Positions 1 to 10,540 of a DNA stretch of 64,000 nucleotides are shown here, piece by piece (positions within the stretch are counted from its first letter, which is position 1; every line of letters begins with the position of its first letter). Source of the DNA: Typhlomys cinereus (Eukaryota; Chordata; Mammalia; Rodentia; Platacanthomyidae); contig JALPQD010000026.1 in assembly GCA_023101885.1 (NCBI GenBank), positions 10,462,997 through 10,526,996 on the forward strand, written 5' to 3'. The notes beneath the pieces are model-generated. The model searched no databases. It had not been told where the DNA came from and was given only the letters and a program-made list of their open reading frames with translations. A program made the translations under genes and the position numbers.

Positions 1-196
1 CTGCTCTGGAATGTGGGGCTTGGGGCCTCACAGTGTTTTTTCCTATGCGAATCAGCTGTGACAGGACACAGGTTTTTAACTGTGAAATCCCACACTTCAT
101 TATTTTTCTTACTACTGTTATTTTAGTGGTGCAGAATGCTGAAAGAGACCAATCAGGCATGTCCAGAGCAGGATAACCGTAAACACAGTCTTCAAG

Positions 197-447
197 TTTC
201 TCTTCTTCTTCTCCTTCTCTTCCTCTTCCTCCTTCTTTTTCTTTTCCTTTTCTTCTTCTTCTTCTCCCTTCTTCCTCCTTCCCCTATTTTTCTTTCTCTG
301 CTTCCTCCTACCCCCTCTTGTCCCTCCCTCCTCCTCCCTCTCCTTGCCTTCTTTTTCTTTTTGTTCCTCTTCTTCTTCTTCCTGCTGCTCTTCCTCTTTC
401 TTTTCCTCTTCCTCTTCATTCTGCTTTGCCTCCCTCTCTTCCTTTTC
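197..447. repeat. CT-rich polypyrimidine tract
   Basis: About 250 bases of almost pure C and T on the plus strand, mixing CTT, CCT and TTCC units without one dominant period. Open frames on both strands through it would encode only Leu/Phe/Ser or Glu/Lys/Arg runs, so they are composition artefacts. Long polypurine-polypyrimidine tracts can form triplex DNA under supercoiling; that is known of the class and was not shown here. Confidence 0.9.
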
Positions 448-487
448 AATAAACCTAGATGACAATCCAACGCAGAGATTTTTCTGT

Positions 488-582
488 GTTTTGCAGACAA
501 GGAGACCCAAACCCAGGGTAATAAAACAGCTAGTCCAAGACCATGTAATGGTCTGTTAATAGGAGAGCTTGAACTCTGAAGA
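488..582 (-). mobile_element. MIR SINE fragment, antisense
   Basis: The order of motifs fits an antisense MIR: a 'ttttgcagacaaggagac' block (the MIR 'cattttacagatgaggaaac'), then 'acagctagtccaagaccatg' (the 'cacacagctagtaagtggc' core), then 'gagcttgaactct'. Heavily diverged, as expected for this old mammalian family. Confidence 0.5.
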
Positions 583-785
583 GCCTCTTTGGAGAATGTG
601 CCAAGTGCTGGATACTGTTTTGTACATGAGCCTCAAGGTCTCCCAGTAAGAATTCCAGTACCTGTCAGCAACAGGCTGGTGTTTTCCAAGGCCTTTGTCT
701 TCTCTGTCTCCCTGGTTGCTCACTGGCCTTGAAGACCCAACATGATGTATTTAACCACCTCTGTCTTCTTATTCCTTGTATGAAT

Positions 786-1478
786 TACCTTTCTCACTGC
801 TATGAGAAAAGAAAACTGACAAAATTAGTTCACAGAAGCAAGAGTTTGCTTTGAATTACAGTCTTAGGGGATACAGCTCATCATGGTTGTCCGAGGTGTG
901 TGAGAGCAACTTCAGCTGTGGTAGCAGAAGACTGAGGTAGCTGGTCACAGGGCACAAGCAGAGAACAGACAAAGCTGAAGGCTGCTGCTGTTATTTTCTT
1001 CATTGTTACTCAGTTTGGAACCTTAGTCTGTGAGGTCTGTGCCACCTGCATCCAAGGAAAGTCTTCTTTTTTCAGGCAAACTCTCCAGAAATACCCTCAA
1101 TGACAGGCTTCTAGGTGTGTTTTCTGGGTGATTCTAAATCCATCAAGTTCACAATAAACATAGCCATCAAAAGTTCACCCCCTTGTCAGCCTGTCACCCA
1201 AACACATCATTTTAAAATCATTGCATCCCATTCCTGGTCCTCGAATGCTCATAAACATCCCATAATGCAAGATAGATTTAATTCATTTGTAAAACTCCTT
1301 AAAACCTTAACGGTTCTGCCATTGTTTAAAACCCCAAAATCTCCTCTGAGACTCAAGGCAATCTCTCAATGGTGAACCCTTGTAAAATCAAAAACAAGTA
1401 AGTTATACATGTCCAATATGCCAGGGAAGAGAGTAAATATTCCCACTCTAAGAGAGAAGGGAGAACAGATACAGCCTC
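786..1478 (-). mobile_element. URR1-like rodent interspersed repeat (hAT-type), long copy
   Basis: It starts with a diverged form of the rodent motif for 'ctgctgtgataaaacaccatgacc', then 'agttcacagaagcaagag', 'cagctcatcatggt' and 'ctgcatccaaggaaagtctt'. A 'gtgattctaaatccatcaagttcacaataaacat' segment follows, then 'actcaaggcaatctctcaatggtgaac' and 'gtaaaatcaaaaacaagtaagttatacat'. These occur in this order in a common rodent repeat I associate with nonautonomous hAT elements (URR1). The name is from memory. No coding capacity. Confidence 0.5.
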
Positions 1479-1499
1479 CTCCTCCTCCTCCTCCCAAAG
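1479..1499. repeat. (CTC)n microsatellite
   Basis: Six to seven CTC/CCT units at the downstream edge of the URR1-like element. Confidence 0.85.
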
Positions 1500-1554
1500 C
1501 CCAGACATCCTCAGTAGGTCTTCTTTTTTTTGTTACATTTTCTTTGGTAATGTT

Positions 1555-1650
1555 TTCACAGATGCGCCCATACATGTGTTTGTTAGGTGACTCTAAATAC
1601 CAGTAAGCAAAGAATTAAGATGTTAAGCATCACATCCCTGGACAAATAAC
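1555..1650 (-). mobile_element. Second fragment of the URR1-like 3' portion
   Basis: 'catgtgtttgttaggtgactctaaatacca' repeats, with changes, the segment near 1111-1145 ('aggtgtgttttctgggtgattctaaatcca') in the same orientation. Either two insertions or a local duplication left the same element end twice, about 440 bases apart. Confidence 0.4.
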
Positions 1651-1689
1651 CAAGAGACTTAATCCTTTTGTTCTGTCCCAGGGAGAATT

Positions 1690-1828
1690 TCATAGTCTCT
1701 GTGGACAAACGGCTCAACTTCTCTGAGTCCAGGTGTCTACATCTATGAACTGAATGCTGGGATCTATCTGTGAAGAATTAAGAGTGGATCACTATGTAGA
1801 AAGCACCTCATATAGTACTTGGTACTAG
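1690..1828 (+). mobile_element. MIR SINE, sense
   Basis: MIR order: 'ggctcaacttctctgagtccaggtgtctacatctatgaa' (the 'cttaacctctctgtgcctcagtttcctcatctgtaaa' core), then 'gtgaagaattaagagtggatcactatgtagaaagcacctcatatagtacttggtac' (the 'gaggattaaatgagt...aaagcgcttagaacagtgcctggcac' end). Confidence 0.65.
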
Positions 1829-1839
1829 TTACACTAAGT

Positions 1840-2589
1840 AAACAAGTTCTCTCCCTTCCCTTTCTCCCCAAGACCCTTCCCTGAGCCCCTCCTTCCTTTC
1901 TCTGAAGTGCTTGGAAGTTTCAATGTTGAACTTTCCTTCCCTCAGCTGTAAGCTGTTGACCGCAATATCTCTCAACCCTAATGACCCTGGAGAGAGTTAA
2001 GCTAGAAACAGAGGCACTAATGCAACTTTGATCTTTACAAATGGAAACTCGGGGTGAGCAGTGCTCTTTCATTCAGTGCTCTTCTAAAGGTTAGAGTGTA
2101 GATCCCCTGGTTCAGAGGTGGGTTGCTGCCTGAACCACAGAAAGATGCTCCATCCTGAGACCCATTGTAGCTCTCCGATCTCCCTGCCTCTTTCTCCCCA
2201 CTGCCAGGCTGAATTCCTTCTTTTAGCTCAACTTCTTATCCTTGAAAGGCTCGTGGGGGGGGCACTGTTTCCCTATTATCTGCCCAGCTGTGTGTCCTTG
2301 TAGAAGATACTGTAGGTCTCTGGCATTTTCTCGTGCAAGATAGAAATACTAATCAGATGAGCTGTATGGGCTCCTGATGACATTGTTAAGTAAAGTTAAC
2401 AACTATAGTGAGTGAGCCATCTGCCACACAGTCCTTTACACCAAAAGGCCTGCTGGGAAGTCAGAGTCATAAAATCTGATGGATCAGTGACCTGTTCCTT
2501 AGAGCTAATGCTGCTTGCTAAGAAGCAGATTGCAGTGGACTCTGGCATCTTTGCTGTTTCCACTGGACCACACTGACTCCCTCGGAGTT
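1840..2589. other. Unassigned DNA
   Basis: No gene recognised. A weak sense MIR-like stretch ('gctgtgtgtccttgtagaagat...gcaagatagaaatac') sits near 2285-2355 and is too diverged to call. A run of eight G lies near 2250. Confidence 0.4.
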
Positions 2590-2764
2590 GTTCACTTATC
2601 CATTCACCAAGTATTTGCATGAGCTTGTAGAAACAGGCGGATGCTCCTTTTGGCATCTTGTAGATATCAACCCATGTCATCTCATAATAACTGTGTGAGC
2701 TAGATAGACCCCGTTGGATACAGTCCCCATGTCCCAGAGAAAGAAAAGGAGACAGGGGTTCAAG
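2590..2764 (-). mobile_element. MIR SINE, antisense, cut short by a younger SINE
   Basis: Antisense MIR features: 'attcaccaagtatttgcatgagc', 'catgtcatctcataataactgtgtgagctagatagacc' (from 'aactcatttaatcctcacaacaaccctatgaggtagg') and 'cccatgtcccagagaaagaaaaggagac'. It ends where the B4-type SINE at 2765 begins, so the later insertion probably interrupts it. Confidence 0.65.
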
Positions 2765-3030
2765 GGGCTGGAAAGATGGCTCAGAGGGCAGAGTATTTGC
2801 TGAGCGAGTGTGAGGACTGGTATCTGGACCCCCTCCCCCAGATATCACATAAATGTCAGATGCAAATGGTGCAGGTACCTGTAATCCCTGGCTGCCTACA
2901 GGAAATGGGAGGTGGGACTCAGAATTTTCAGAAGTTCCAGGCCTGCCAACTTGGTTCATGCAGCCATAACGAGAATTAGTCCCAGTCTCAAAACAAAGTG
3001 GAAAGGCAAGGAACAATGCTCCACTTGTGT
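2765..3030 (+). mobile_element. B4/RSINE1-type dimeric SINE
   Basis: The tRNA/ID-like left arm starts 'ggctggaaagatggctcaga' and carries 'gtgaggactggtatctggacc' (B-box region). The B1-like right arm follows ('gcaggtacctgtaatccctgg', 'gcctgccaacttggttcatg', 'cccagtctcaaaacaaagtggaaaggcaaggaac'). This order is that of the rodent ID-B1 dimers, which RNA polymerase III transcribes and L1 machinery mobilises. It merges into the long TA/CA tail downstream. Confidence 0.75.
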
Positions 3031-3590
3031 GCCATATTATACACACACTCGAATATTACATTCACCCACATATCTACACATACTCATATATTATATACAT
3101 ACATAGTACACACATTCTTCATACATATACTCACATATTATATACACATACATATATATTACACATAGCTACACACTCATACATTACATACATGTTATAC
3201 ATATATTGCATGCATTCCCATACATGCACTCACATATTACAAATATATACACATAATCACACATTACATATATAGTCACATATTACACTTATATATCAAA
3301 AACAAATACACATGTGGCATGTGAGTACCTGTAAACACACATATTAAAAACATATGCACATTCACATATCACAAGCACACTCACATATTGTACCACATAT
3401 ACATAAATAGTCACGTACACACATATATACATATATATGTACACACACACAAATGTGGCATGCATATGCCTGCATAGACACATACACACATGAGAACTCA
3501 CACTCACATAATATACATACATGTACTCACATATCACTACGCATATACATGTGATTGTGTGCCTGTACGCTCACACACACACAATGAAGT
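3031..3590. repeat. Degenerate (TACACA/TCACATAT)n tail expansion
   Basis: About 560 bases of imperfect 'cacatattatatacacatacat'-like units, directly downstream of the SINE. Unit length wanders around 20-30 bases and no long perfect run remains. This suggests old growth of a SINE tail followed by point mutation. Frames through it encode only Tyr/Ile/His-rich or Cys/Val/Tyr-rich runs. Confidence 0.85.
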
Positions 3591-4235
3591 GACCAACTTG
3601 TCATACTAGCACTGAGAGTCAGGCTGACTGCGAGACCTCTGGTGCCAGCACTGAGCTTCGAGAAGGACCTATGCCAGATTCCTGGGCCTGGATGGGTCAG
3701 GGCTGACACTGACAGATGTCACTCCAGCGGTCCTGAGCCTACGGCTCTGCCCCCTTCTATAAGTCTTGAGTGTGGCTGGTATCTGCTATCGCTGCACCAA
3801 ATCACTTCTCATTTTCTCATGTGCAGGAAGGAGAAGTCCAGATTTCTGCAACCCAGAGCAGATAGGGCTGAGATGAGAGAATGGGCGTCCTGGGTGTCTG
3901 CACCACACACGCTCTTTTGCTGAAGCCCCACAGTCACCATGACAGCTGCTGGTCACAGAAACTCGGCAGGGCCAAGACCCACTAATGCGTTTTGTCACTT
4001 TGAGGAGCTCCTCCAATTACACGCACTGGTCAGAGGTCATGGTTGAAACGTGTCGCGGTGTATATTATTCATCTCTTTTGTAAACTCAGGTAGTAAGGCT
4101 CTGGAGTCAGCTGGAAGGATCTCGAGAGCGGGGTCTGCATGCTGGAGGACGGGATAGCCAAGGTCATTTCCCAGATAAATGGCATGTCTCAGGACTGTTA
4201 ATTTACCAGGATTAACTGCTTGCAGCTTGGAGCCT
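3591..4235. other. Unassigned DNA
   Basis: No repeat family, splice-site pair or conserved domain recognised. The best open frames are below 95 codons and overlap each other on both strands. Confidence 0.4.
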
Positions 4236-4318
4236 TGTCATTGTCGTCGTTGCCGTATAGCCCAGGCTGACTTCCGGCCTGTAGTCCTGTGCCTGCCTGA
4301 GGTGCCGAGTGACACCAG
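4236..4318 (-). mobile_element. B1-like monomer fragment, antisense
   Basis: 'gtatagcccaggctgacttccggcctgtagtcctgtgcctgcctgaggtgccgagtgac' follows antisense proto-B1 ('gtagcccaggctggcctcgaactc...ctgcctcagcctcccgagtgctggg'). Short and diverged. Confidence 0.5.
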
Positions 4319-4735
4319 ACTATTTCAGAGACATTTCCTCCATTCTTAAGCATCTAAAAGACATGGACTTGCAGGAGTCCTTCTTGGATGTTCCAAGCTA
4401 GAGACTGATTTGTACTAAATAGTCTCACTTCTTTGTCTTCTTTGTGTTCCCCTTAACCAAGGATTTGGTGAGTTTGCTGAAACTAGAGGCATTGGATTGT
4501 GGGGTTCCCTACAGTTAAACTCAGAAGTTCCTTTCAAATTACTATGTAACTAATTTTGTTGAGCTGAACTGGAGGTTCATCTTTTTTTCTGAAATAACTT
4601 TTTTAAAAAAAGTCTATAGGATCATGCATTCTTGGACAGAGAAAAGGAAGATTAGTAGATTTTTTAAAAAAAAAATAATGACACCCAGATGCAGAGAAAG
4701 AGCAAGATAAAAGGTACAAACTCAAGTCATCACAA

Positions 4736-4736
4736 G

Positions 4737-4781
<45 letters not shown>

Positions 4782-5065
4782 CTATGCATTCAGGTGAGTG
4801 TAGAAGTCAGAAGTCAATGTTATGCATTTTTTTCAATTACTCTGTGACTTACGTTGCTTGAAATGGAGTCTCTCACTCAATCTGAAGCTCAACGATTCAT
4901 CTAGGCTGGCTGACCAGTGGGATCCAGGGACCCATCTGTATCTGCCTCTCCAGTGCTGTAGCTGTAACTATGTATTGCTGCCTCTTGCTTTTACATGGAG
5001 ATCAGAACTCAGATCCTCATGTTCCTACAGCAAGCCCTTAATGAGCTACCTCCCCAACCCCAAGT
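4736..5065 (-). mobile_element. B4/RSINE1-type SINE with (GT)n tail, antisense
   Basis: A 44-base pure GT run (4736-4779) is the tail on the plus strand. The right arm follows in antisense ('gtgtagaagtcagaagtcaatg', 'actctgtgacttacgttgcttgaaatggagtctctcactcaat', 'gctggctgaccagtgggatccagggaccc'), then the left arm ('ggagatcagaactcagatcctcatgttc', 'ccttaatgagctacctccccaac'). Both arms are present, so the copy is near full length. Confidence 0.8.
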
Positions 5066-5371
5066 TGTCATGATCTTTATAGGAAAACAGGGCTTTGAAA
5101 CTATGACTATTACTAGACGCGCAATGCCCATAACTAGAAAAGGCCACCAAGTTTCACCTACAAGATTAATTGCTGCCATGTCATTCAGGATAAGGGAACT
5201 AGGGAAGAAGAGAATCCTTAAAAGGTACACTTGAGAGGATTTAAAAAGATTGTGGCACATCTTTATAAAGTCTTTCTTAATAGTATATATAGTGTGTACA
5301 GTCCTTATTGAATGCCAGATTATTTCATAACTAAAGCAGGAGACACGCACAGCCTTCAGGTGTGCCAAATG
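5066..5371. other. Unassigned DNA
   Basis: Sits between the SINE head and a MIR fragment. No repeat family or gene recognised. Confidence 0.35.
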
Positions 5372-5525
5372 CTATTACCATTTGCATTTGATAGATAAAG
5401 AAATCAGGGCCTTGAGAGCAGATGTGACTTGTCAGTAGCACCCCAGCTAGTAAGCGGTAGGAGCAGGCACACAACCCAGGTTGTCTGGCTTGAGCGTCCG
5501 TCCTGTTAGCCATTCTGCTCTAGTG
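5372..5525 (-). mobile_element. MIR SINE, antisense
   Basis: 'ctattaccatttgcatttgatagataaagaaatcagggccttgagagcag...gtcagtagcaccccagctagtaagcggtaggagcagg...caacccaggttgtctgg' fits antisense MIR well. It includes the diagnostic 'cagctagtaag.ggtaggagc' core and ends near 'ccattctgctctagtgg', matching the 'aaccactatgctatact' 5' end. Confidence 0.75.
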
Positions 5526-6019
5526 GTTATGGTAAATACGTGAGTGCATGGTATGTATACAAAACCTAGAGACCTCTGCATCCACATGTGAAGCCCCCCA
5601 CCCCCACGATCAGATTGCAAGCTTTTTTTTTTAATGCCTTTCTATATTTTTTCTCCCAAATTCACTTCAAGGACACTATTTTTGTTTAATTGGAAAAATA
5701 TGGTGGAGACATTTTTCACAGGAAATAAATCCAAACAGCGATGTCCCCTAGCCCCTGATCTAATGCAGAAATCTATTTCTGGGCCATCAGCAACAGTCAC
5801 TTGACCTGTGTTTGAACTGCTCTTCGAACAGGGAGCTCACAGATTTGAATTTCACGTGTTCAGCCAGGCTTGGTCTAAGAATGCAGGAAAGGTGACCTTG
5901 GGGTTGTGTACATGAGGCACATACCAGTCTACAATGTAGGGAGCCCATTAAGAGATTTGAGGTGGAAGTTCAGGAGTACTGAGAACAGCCATGTGTAGTT
6001 TCTGCATTCTGCACTTTGT
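5526..6019. other. Unassigned DNA
   Basis: No feature recognised apart from a run of ten T near 5623-5632. Confidence 0.35.
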
Positions 6020-6745
6020 TGGTGGGGTCATTAATTTTATAGCTTGTTGGTGAAATCATTCAAGAAATACACTTCTAGTGGACAATGATCAGGATTCTCA
6101 CCTCTAAGGAATTTATCCTGACAGAAATCATGTATGTTTTTCAAATCCGATACTGGCAAAAGCAATAAAACCCATTGTTGGTGAGATTTCCTTCTGTTGC
6201 TGGTAGCAGTTAAGTGGAGCAACCTGGGGGAGGACTGCTTGGGAGTCGTCATCAAAATCACATACATATGTTCCATTTAACCTAGTGATCCCTTGGCTAG
6301 GAGACTGCCCGGGAAATATAAGCTCAGGGCTATGTGGTGCAGCCATGACAACATTGGTTTGTAATCGAGAAAATAAACAAATGATCTTGGAAGCAAAATG
6401 TCCTTCAGTAGGGCCATCCTAAATAAATTATAGAACCACCATATGGTGGAAGGCTCCGAAGACATTAAATAGACGACAGGGACCTACAAGTGCTGACGTG
6501 GGAAGATCTTGACGCTGTCTGATTAAGTGAGAAAAAATAAAAAGCCAACACAGAGCAGAATCTTAAATAAAGAAAGTCATGCAGGGAGAGATGCGTCTGA
6601 GAGTAAACACATTTTTTTTCCCCAAAAAGAAAACACAAGGGGCTGTTCCCACACCGTTTAAAGGAACCAGCTCTGAGCAGAGGGACTGAGGGAAGGAAGA
6701 GGGGGAATTTTATTTTCATCTGGCGTCTGTTTTCTTTGCTTGTTC
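6020..6745 (+). mobile_element. L1M-type LINE, 3' end of ORF2 and 3' UTR
   Basis: Long colinear similarity to old mammalian L1 3' ends: 'aaggaatttatcctgacagaaatcatg', 'ggtttgtaatcgagaaaataaacaaatg', 'aaatgtccttcagtagggccatcctaaataaattatagaaccaccatatgg', 'gggaagatcttgacgctgtctgattaagtgagaaaaa'. A polypurine stretch follows ('gagggactgagggaaggaaga'), then 'ttttattttc' at the end. Frames are broken and the 5' part is missing, as for a dead 5'-truncated copy. Confidence 0.75.
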
Positions 6746-7764
6746 TCTCTCATAGGTTGTTATCTTTAAAGGGAGAGCAAGGGTTATCTAGGAAGTTGCA
6801 GTTCAGTTCATTACTGATGTCGTGTTCTATTTTTTTCTCTCTCTACACTCCAACAGCTTACTCCCACATGCACCCGTGTGACTGTCATCTTTAGTTTCCA
6901 AAAATAATAACAGAGCTACTCCTGAGGCTCTCTGGCCGCCACCTTCCCTCCTTGTAGGCAGACCCGGGACCTGTTCACGTTTGCTTCTCCTGGTTCTGGA
7001 TGTTGATCCCCTTCACCCTCTTGGCTGCGAGTCAGTGAATATGGCCAAGTAAGGAAAGGAGAGATGAGAGACTTGCCGACTGGGCAGGCCCTCCACCAGC
7101 TGTTTCCGTAGCAGCTGGCTTCCCAAGCAAAGTGACCGCCTAGCATAGAAGTCTCTTTCTTGCTCAAGACATGGGCTCCTGTGGCTATGTCACATGCCTT
7201 TGTGTGTTTAGACCCAGGGATGGAGGCTGGACATGTCTGTGGGTGTGCCTTCTTGATTTGGAGGTTGTCTGTCTCAAAATGCTCAGTCTGCTCCCTCACT
7301 ACTCCTACGTCTCTGTAAGGCCAAGCACAATACTCGTGCGTCTGTGTGCATCATCTGTGTGTATGTGTGTGCAATTATGTGTCTGCATGTGCGTAATCAT
7401 CATCCCACAGTTCCATGTGTGTGTGGGAACCCACTCCAAGGCACTTTTTGGGGTTTTGGGTTACTTTCCACTCCAGCAGCAAAACAACTGCACTCTGCAG
7501 AGCTAGCCTTGATCATGTGTCCCTCTTGGAACAACAGTACATTAGGAGAGACTGCATGAGCAGATCAGCACATGCTTGGGAGATGAGCTCAACTCCTCAA
7601 ATCCTAGGAATATGACACAAGAAGGCGATGTTTCAGGTAATCACTGGCCCTTCCGTCTGGGCCCGAGAATAAAGATCCACAGAGAGCACTTTTGGTGTTG
7701 ACTCTGTCTGAACTCACCCAAACCCCCATCAGTTGACAGACAGTGAGCATGGAAATGGGTTCAT
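6746..7764. other. Unassigned DNA with a TG-rich patch
   Basis: No gene or repeat family recognised. A degenerate TG-rich patch lies near 7335-7430. Overlapping frames of 127 (minus) and 111 (plus) codons near 6916-7506 show no domain. Confidence 0.4.
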
Positions 7765-8247
7765 GTGTTGATTAAGAATGGTGGTATAATTTGCGGAAGA
7801 GGGGGTGGTAAGATTGTAAGAGCCTAAAGATGGGGAGGAGCAATGATATGCAAGATATTCCATACAAGTTAGGGCCGAAGTAATCATAATAGGACCTTGC
7901 ATGACCTGCACAATTACCAACATATCATTGAACCCCCAAAGTCTAGCATGGATCATAGGCACTAGGATTCTTAGAGGCAAGGGATTAACAGCCACAATAG
8001 TGTTCCTATACTAAAGGGAAATACAAAAAAAAAATGCCACTGAGTCCTCATGCTTCATCAGAGAAGAGGACCCAGAGGGAAGTTTGACATGCACACTAAG
8101 GGGCGGGGGCACTGGGAGAAAGGAAGGGAGGGGGGGAAAGGAAGGAGAAAAGAGGGGATGGAGCGAGGGGACCCAGGGAGTGGTGGAAGGAGGGAAGGGG
8201 AATGGAGTATTTATCAACTTTGTATGAGTGGAAGCAATAAAAAAAAG
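7765..8247 (+). mobile_element. Rodent L1 3' UTR with G-rich polypurine tract
   Basis: It contains 'aagattgtaagagcc' and 'ccttgcatgacctgcac', which resemble rodent L1 3' UTRs. A 100-base G-rich polypurine tract follows (8095-8205), then a short AT tail and an A-run to 8247. The last 395 bases recur in inverted orientation at 9325-9741, which confirms a dispersed repeat with a common 3' end. Calling it L1 rests on the motifs, polypurine tract and A-rich end; the subfamily is unknown. Confidence 0.6.
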
Positions 8248-8800
8248 AGTGGTGGTACGTCCCGAGAAGGTGTGAATTAGGTACCACTGCAAGTATCAGC
8301 ATGTACCAAGGCTCTGTGGAATAGTCTACAGGTTCTAAGTTACAAACCTGTGTAGCATGTATCACTGTACTCAGCATCACAGACGATCAGTCTCTACATA
8401 GATCTAAGCATAGAACAGCCACATAGAAATACAGCAAATAAAAGATATTTAAAAAGCGCAACTGCATGGGGCTCTGGTCATGATTGGAGCTCACATGCCT
8501 GAAAGTTGTCCTGGATAAGTCAGTGAGTGACAAGGGAACATGAAGGTCTAACACACCTGACCCCCTGTTGAGATATGACGTTGTCATCCTCAAGGTTCAT
8601 GCTTTAGAACTGAGGTGGGGAAAACCATGAAAAGCCATTCACAATGCTTTAAGTTTAAACTTTTGTGGTGACCTCATGTGACCTGTAGACCACAGATTGG
8701 TTCTGCCTGATGGGAAATTACTGTGTCCTACTGTGGACTTCATGAAGCACAAGTACTGTACAATTGAACAATGCTGATATTCACGAAAACTATTTCTCTT
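8248..8800. other. Unassigned DNA
   Basis: No feature recognised between the L1 3' end and the next SINE. Confidence 0.35.
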
Positions 8801-9128
8801 GGGGCTGGGGACATGACTGCAGGTAAGAAAGCTTTTGGCACAAGCACGAGAACTTGAGTTTGAATCCCCAGCATGCACATAAAAAGCCATATCTGGCCAC
8901 ACATAGATCTGTGACCTGAGCGCTATGGGAGTAGAGACAGGAGGATAGTTGTGACTTGCTTTCTGCCGCTTTAGCTCCATGTTGAGACCCTGTCTCAAAG
9001 GAATAAAGCAAACGGTAACACAGCAGCGTAACTGGCCTTTCTATACACATGCATCTGTGCATGCACACGTGAGTATAACACCCACATACATGCGCTCTCG
9101 CATGCACACACGCGTGCACGCACACACA
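8801..9128 (+). mobile_element. B4-type dimeric SINE with target-site duplication
   Basis: Left arm 'ggggctggggacatgactgc...gagaacttgagtttgaatccccagcatgcacataaaaagcc'; right arm '...gagtagagacaggaggatag...ccatgttgagaccctgtctcaaa'; CA/CG-rich tail from about 9045. The 10-base 'tatttctctt' flanks it at 8791-8800 and 9129-9138, a perfect target-site duplication. Confidence 0.8.
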
Positions 9129-9324
9129 TATTTCTCTTCCTTCAATAATAAATCAGCTTTACTGTTACCTTTTTTACTTGGTATACTTTAAAACTTTTAA
9201 AAAACGACTCTTGTAATAACACTTAGGCTAAACCAGAACTACATTACAGAGATACATAAAAATATCTTCTTAACATCCTCATTCCAAAAAGCTATTTTTC
9301 TATATTTAAATTTATTATGTGCTT

Positions 9325-9741
9325 ATTTATTTTTTTATTTTTCTGCTCATACAAATGTAATAGGTACCCCTGTCCCCTCCCTCCCGCCACCCCTCCCTGG
9401 ACCTCCCTGTTTCCTCCCCTCTTTTCTCCTTCCTTTCCCCCCTCCCTCCCTTTCTCCCAGTGCCCCCTCCCCCATCTCTGAAGCATCCTTTAATGTGTAT
9501 ATCAAACTTTCCTCTGGGTCCTCCTTTCTGATGAGGTGTAAGGAATCAGTGGCATTTCCCAGAACTCTTTCTTGTGTTCCCCTAAAGTATAGGAACACTA
9601 TTGTGACTGTTAATCCCTTCCTTCTAAGGGTCCTAGTGCCTTTAGACCATGCTAGACTTTGAGGGGTCAACAATATGTTGGTCATTGCGCAGATCATGCA
9701 GAGTCCTGTTATAATTGCTTCAGCCCCAACTTGTGTGGAGT
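9325..9741 (-). mobile_element. Rodent L1 3' UTR, antisense copy of the 7765-8247 element
   Basis: Its reverse complement aligns along its length to 7853-8247. Shared blocks include 'caagtt.gggc.gaag.aat.ataa.agga', 'aaagtctagcatgg.', 'aagggattaacag.cacaatagtgttcctata', 'gaggacccagagg.aagtttga' and the terminal 'tttgtatgag.....aata'. The polypyrimidine part at 9363-9465 is the L1 polypurine tract on the other strand. Both copies start near the same internal point, as for 5'-truncated LINEs. Confidence 0.6.
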
Positions 9742-10540
9742 ATCTTTATTTTTTCTTCTAAACTTTTTTAAACTAAAAAAAAAAAAAAAAAGACCCTAGC
9801 ACACACATGCAACTCAGCCCACAAAGGTCTTCAACATTGATGATCTCCTCTTCCTCCTTCTCCCCCTTCTCTGCCTCCTCCTCCTCTTCTTCTGGGTCTC
9901 GCTCTGACTGACCACCTTCTGGAGCAGCAGCTCTCCAGCAGCCGTGCCTCCTGTGGAAGGCTGGCTGCCCGCTGGCTCCCTCCTGGGCCCCTGCCCAGGG
10001 CTTTTCTTGAGGAACAACATTCTTCTTCAGAAATGTATCCATGGTGCTTTGCTGGGTGCCTTTCCCTCATCATGTACTTGCTTTTAAGCAGATAATGCAT
10101 TTGGATCCTGCCTCTCTGGATGAAAGCCTTTCAGTGTTGGAGCTCCTGGTTTTAGACTTTCAAAGGATCTCATTGAGGTCTGCAAAAGCCTTGGCTAAAT
10201 CCTCCTCTGTAGATTTTCTTGAGGGTTCTTCTTTCACTCCTGCAGTTTCCTTCTCCGGCCCCTTCTTCATCTGTATGCTTGCCTGGCAATAGGAATTCTT
10301 CAGCCCCTTTATGATCTCATGAGACTTCTGCCAAGCACATGCTCCATTGCAGACTGAAGCATGGTTATATAGCATGTGCTTTCAGTCACATGGTCATCCA
10401 CTGCAAGGGTAAGGTTTCTGTGATCAGCAAAGATGGACGTCAATGAGTTTGTTGACTTTGAACTTCCAAAGAAACACGGTGCACACAAAGCCTGTGTCTC
10501 AGGGTGAATGAAAGTCACTCAAGCCCTCTGGAACCTAGAT
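9742..10540. other. Unassigned DNA with an acidic reading frame on the minus strand
   Basis: An A-run of 18 (9776-9793) opens the stretch. On the minus strand three overlapping frames run through 9773-10518. One has a Glu-rich run (EEEEEEAEKGEKEEEE, about 9850-9910). Another reads AFADLNEIL and then stops (about 10160-10190). It could be a frame-shifted retrocopy, but I recognise no parent protein, and the A-run is on the wrong side for a poly(A) tail of a minus-strand copy. Confidence 0.3.

Noticed and set aside
118..510. Glu/Lys-rich and Leu/Phe-rich frames near the window start
   Set aside because: Direct translation of a polypurine-polypyrimidine tract.
2396..3046. 216-codon minus-strand open frame
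   Set aside because: It spans an antisense MIR and a B4-type SINE. No single protein could be made of these unrelated repeats without further support.
9776..9793. A-run as the poly(A) tail of a minus-strand retrocopy at 9800-10540
   Set aside because: A minus-strand poly(A) tail would appear as T on the plus strand. The run is in the wrong orientation.
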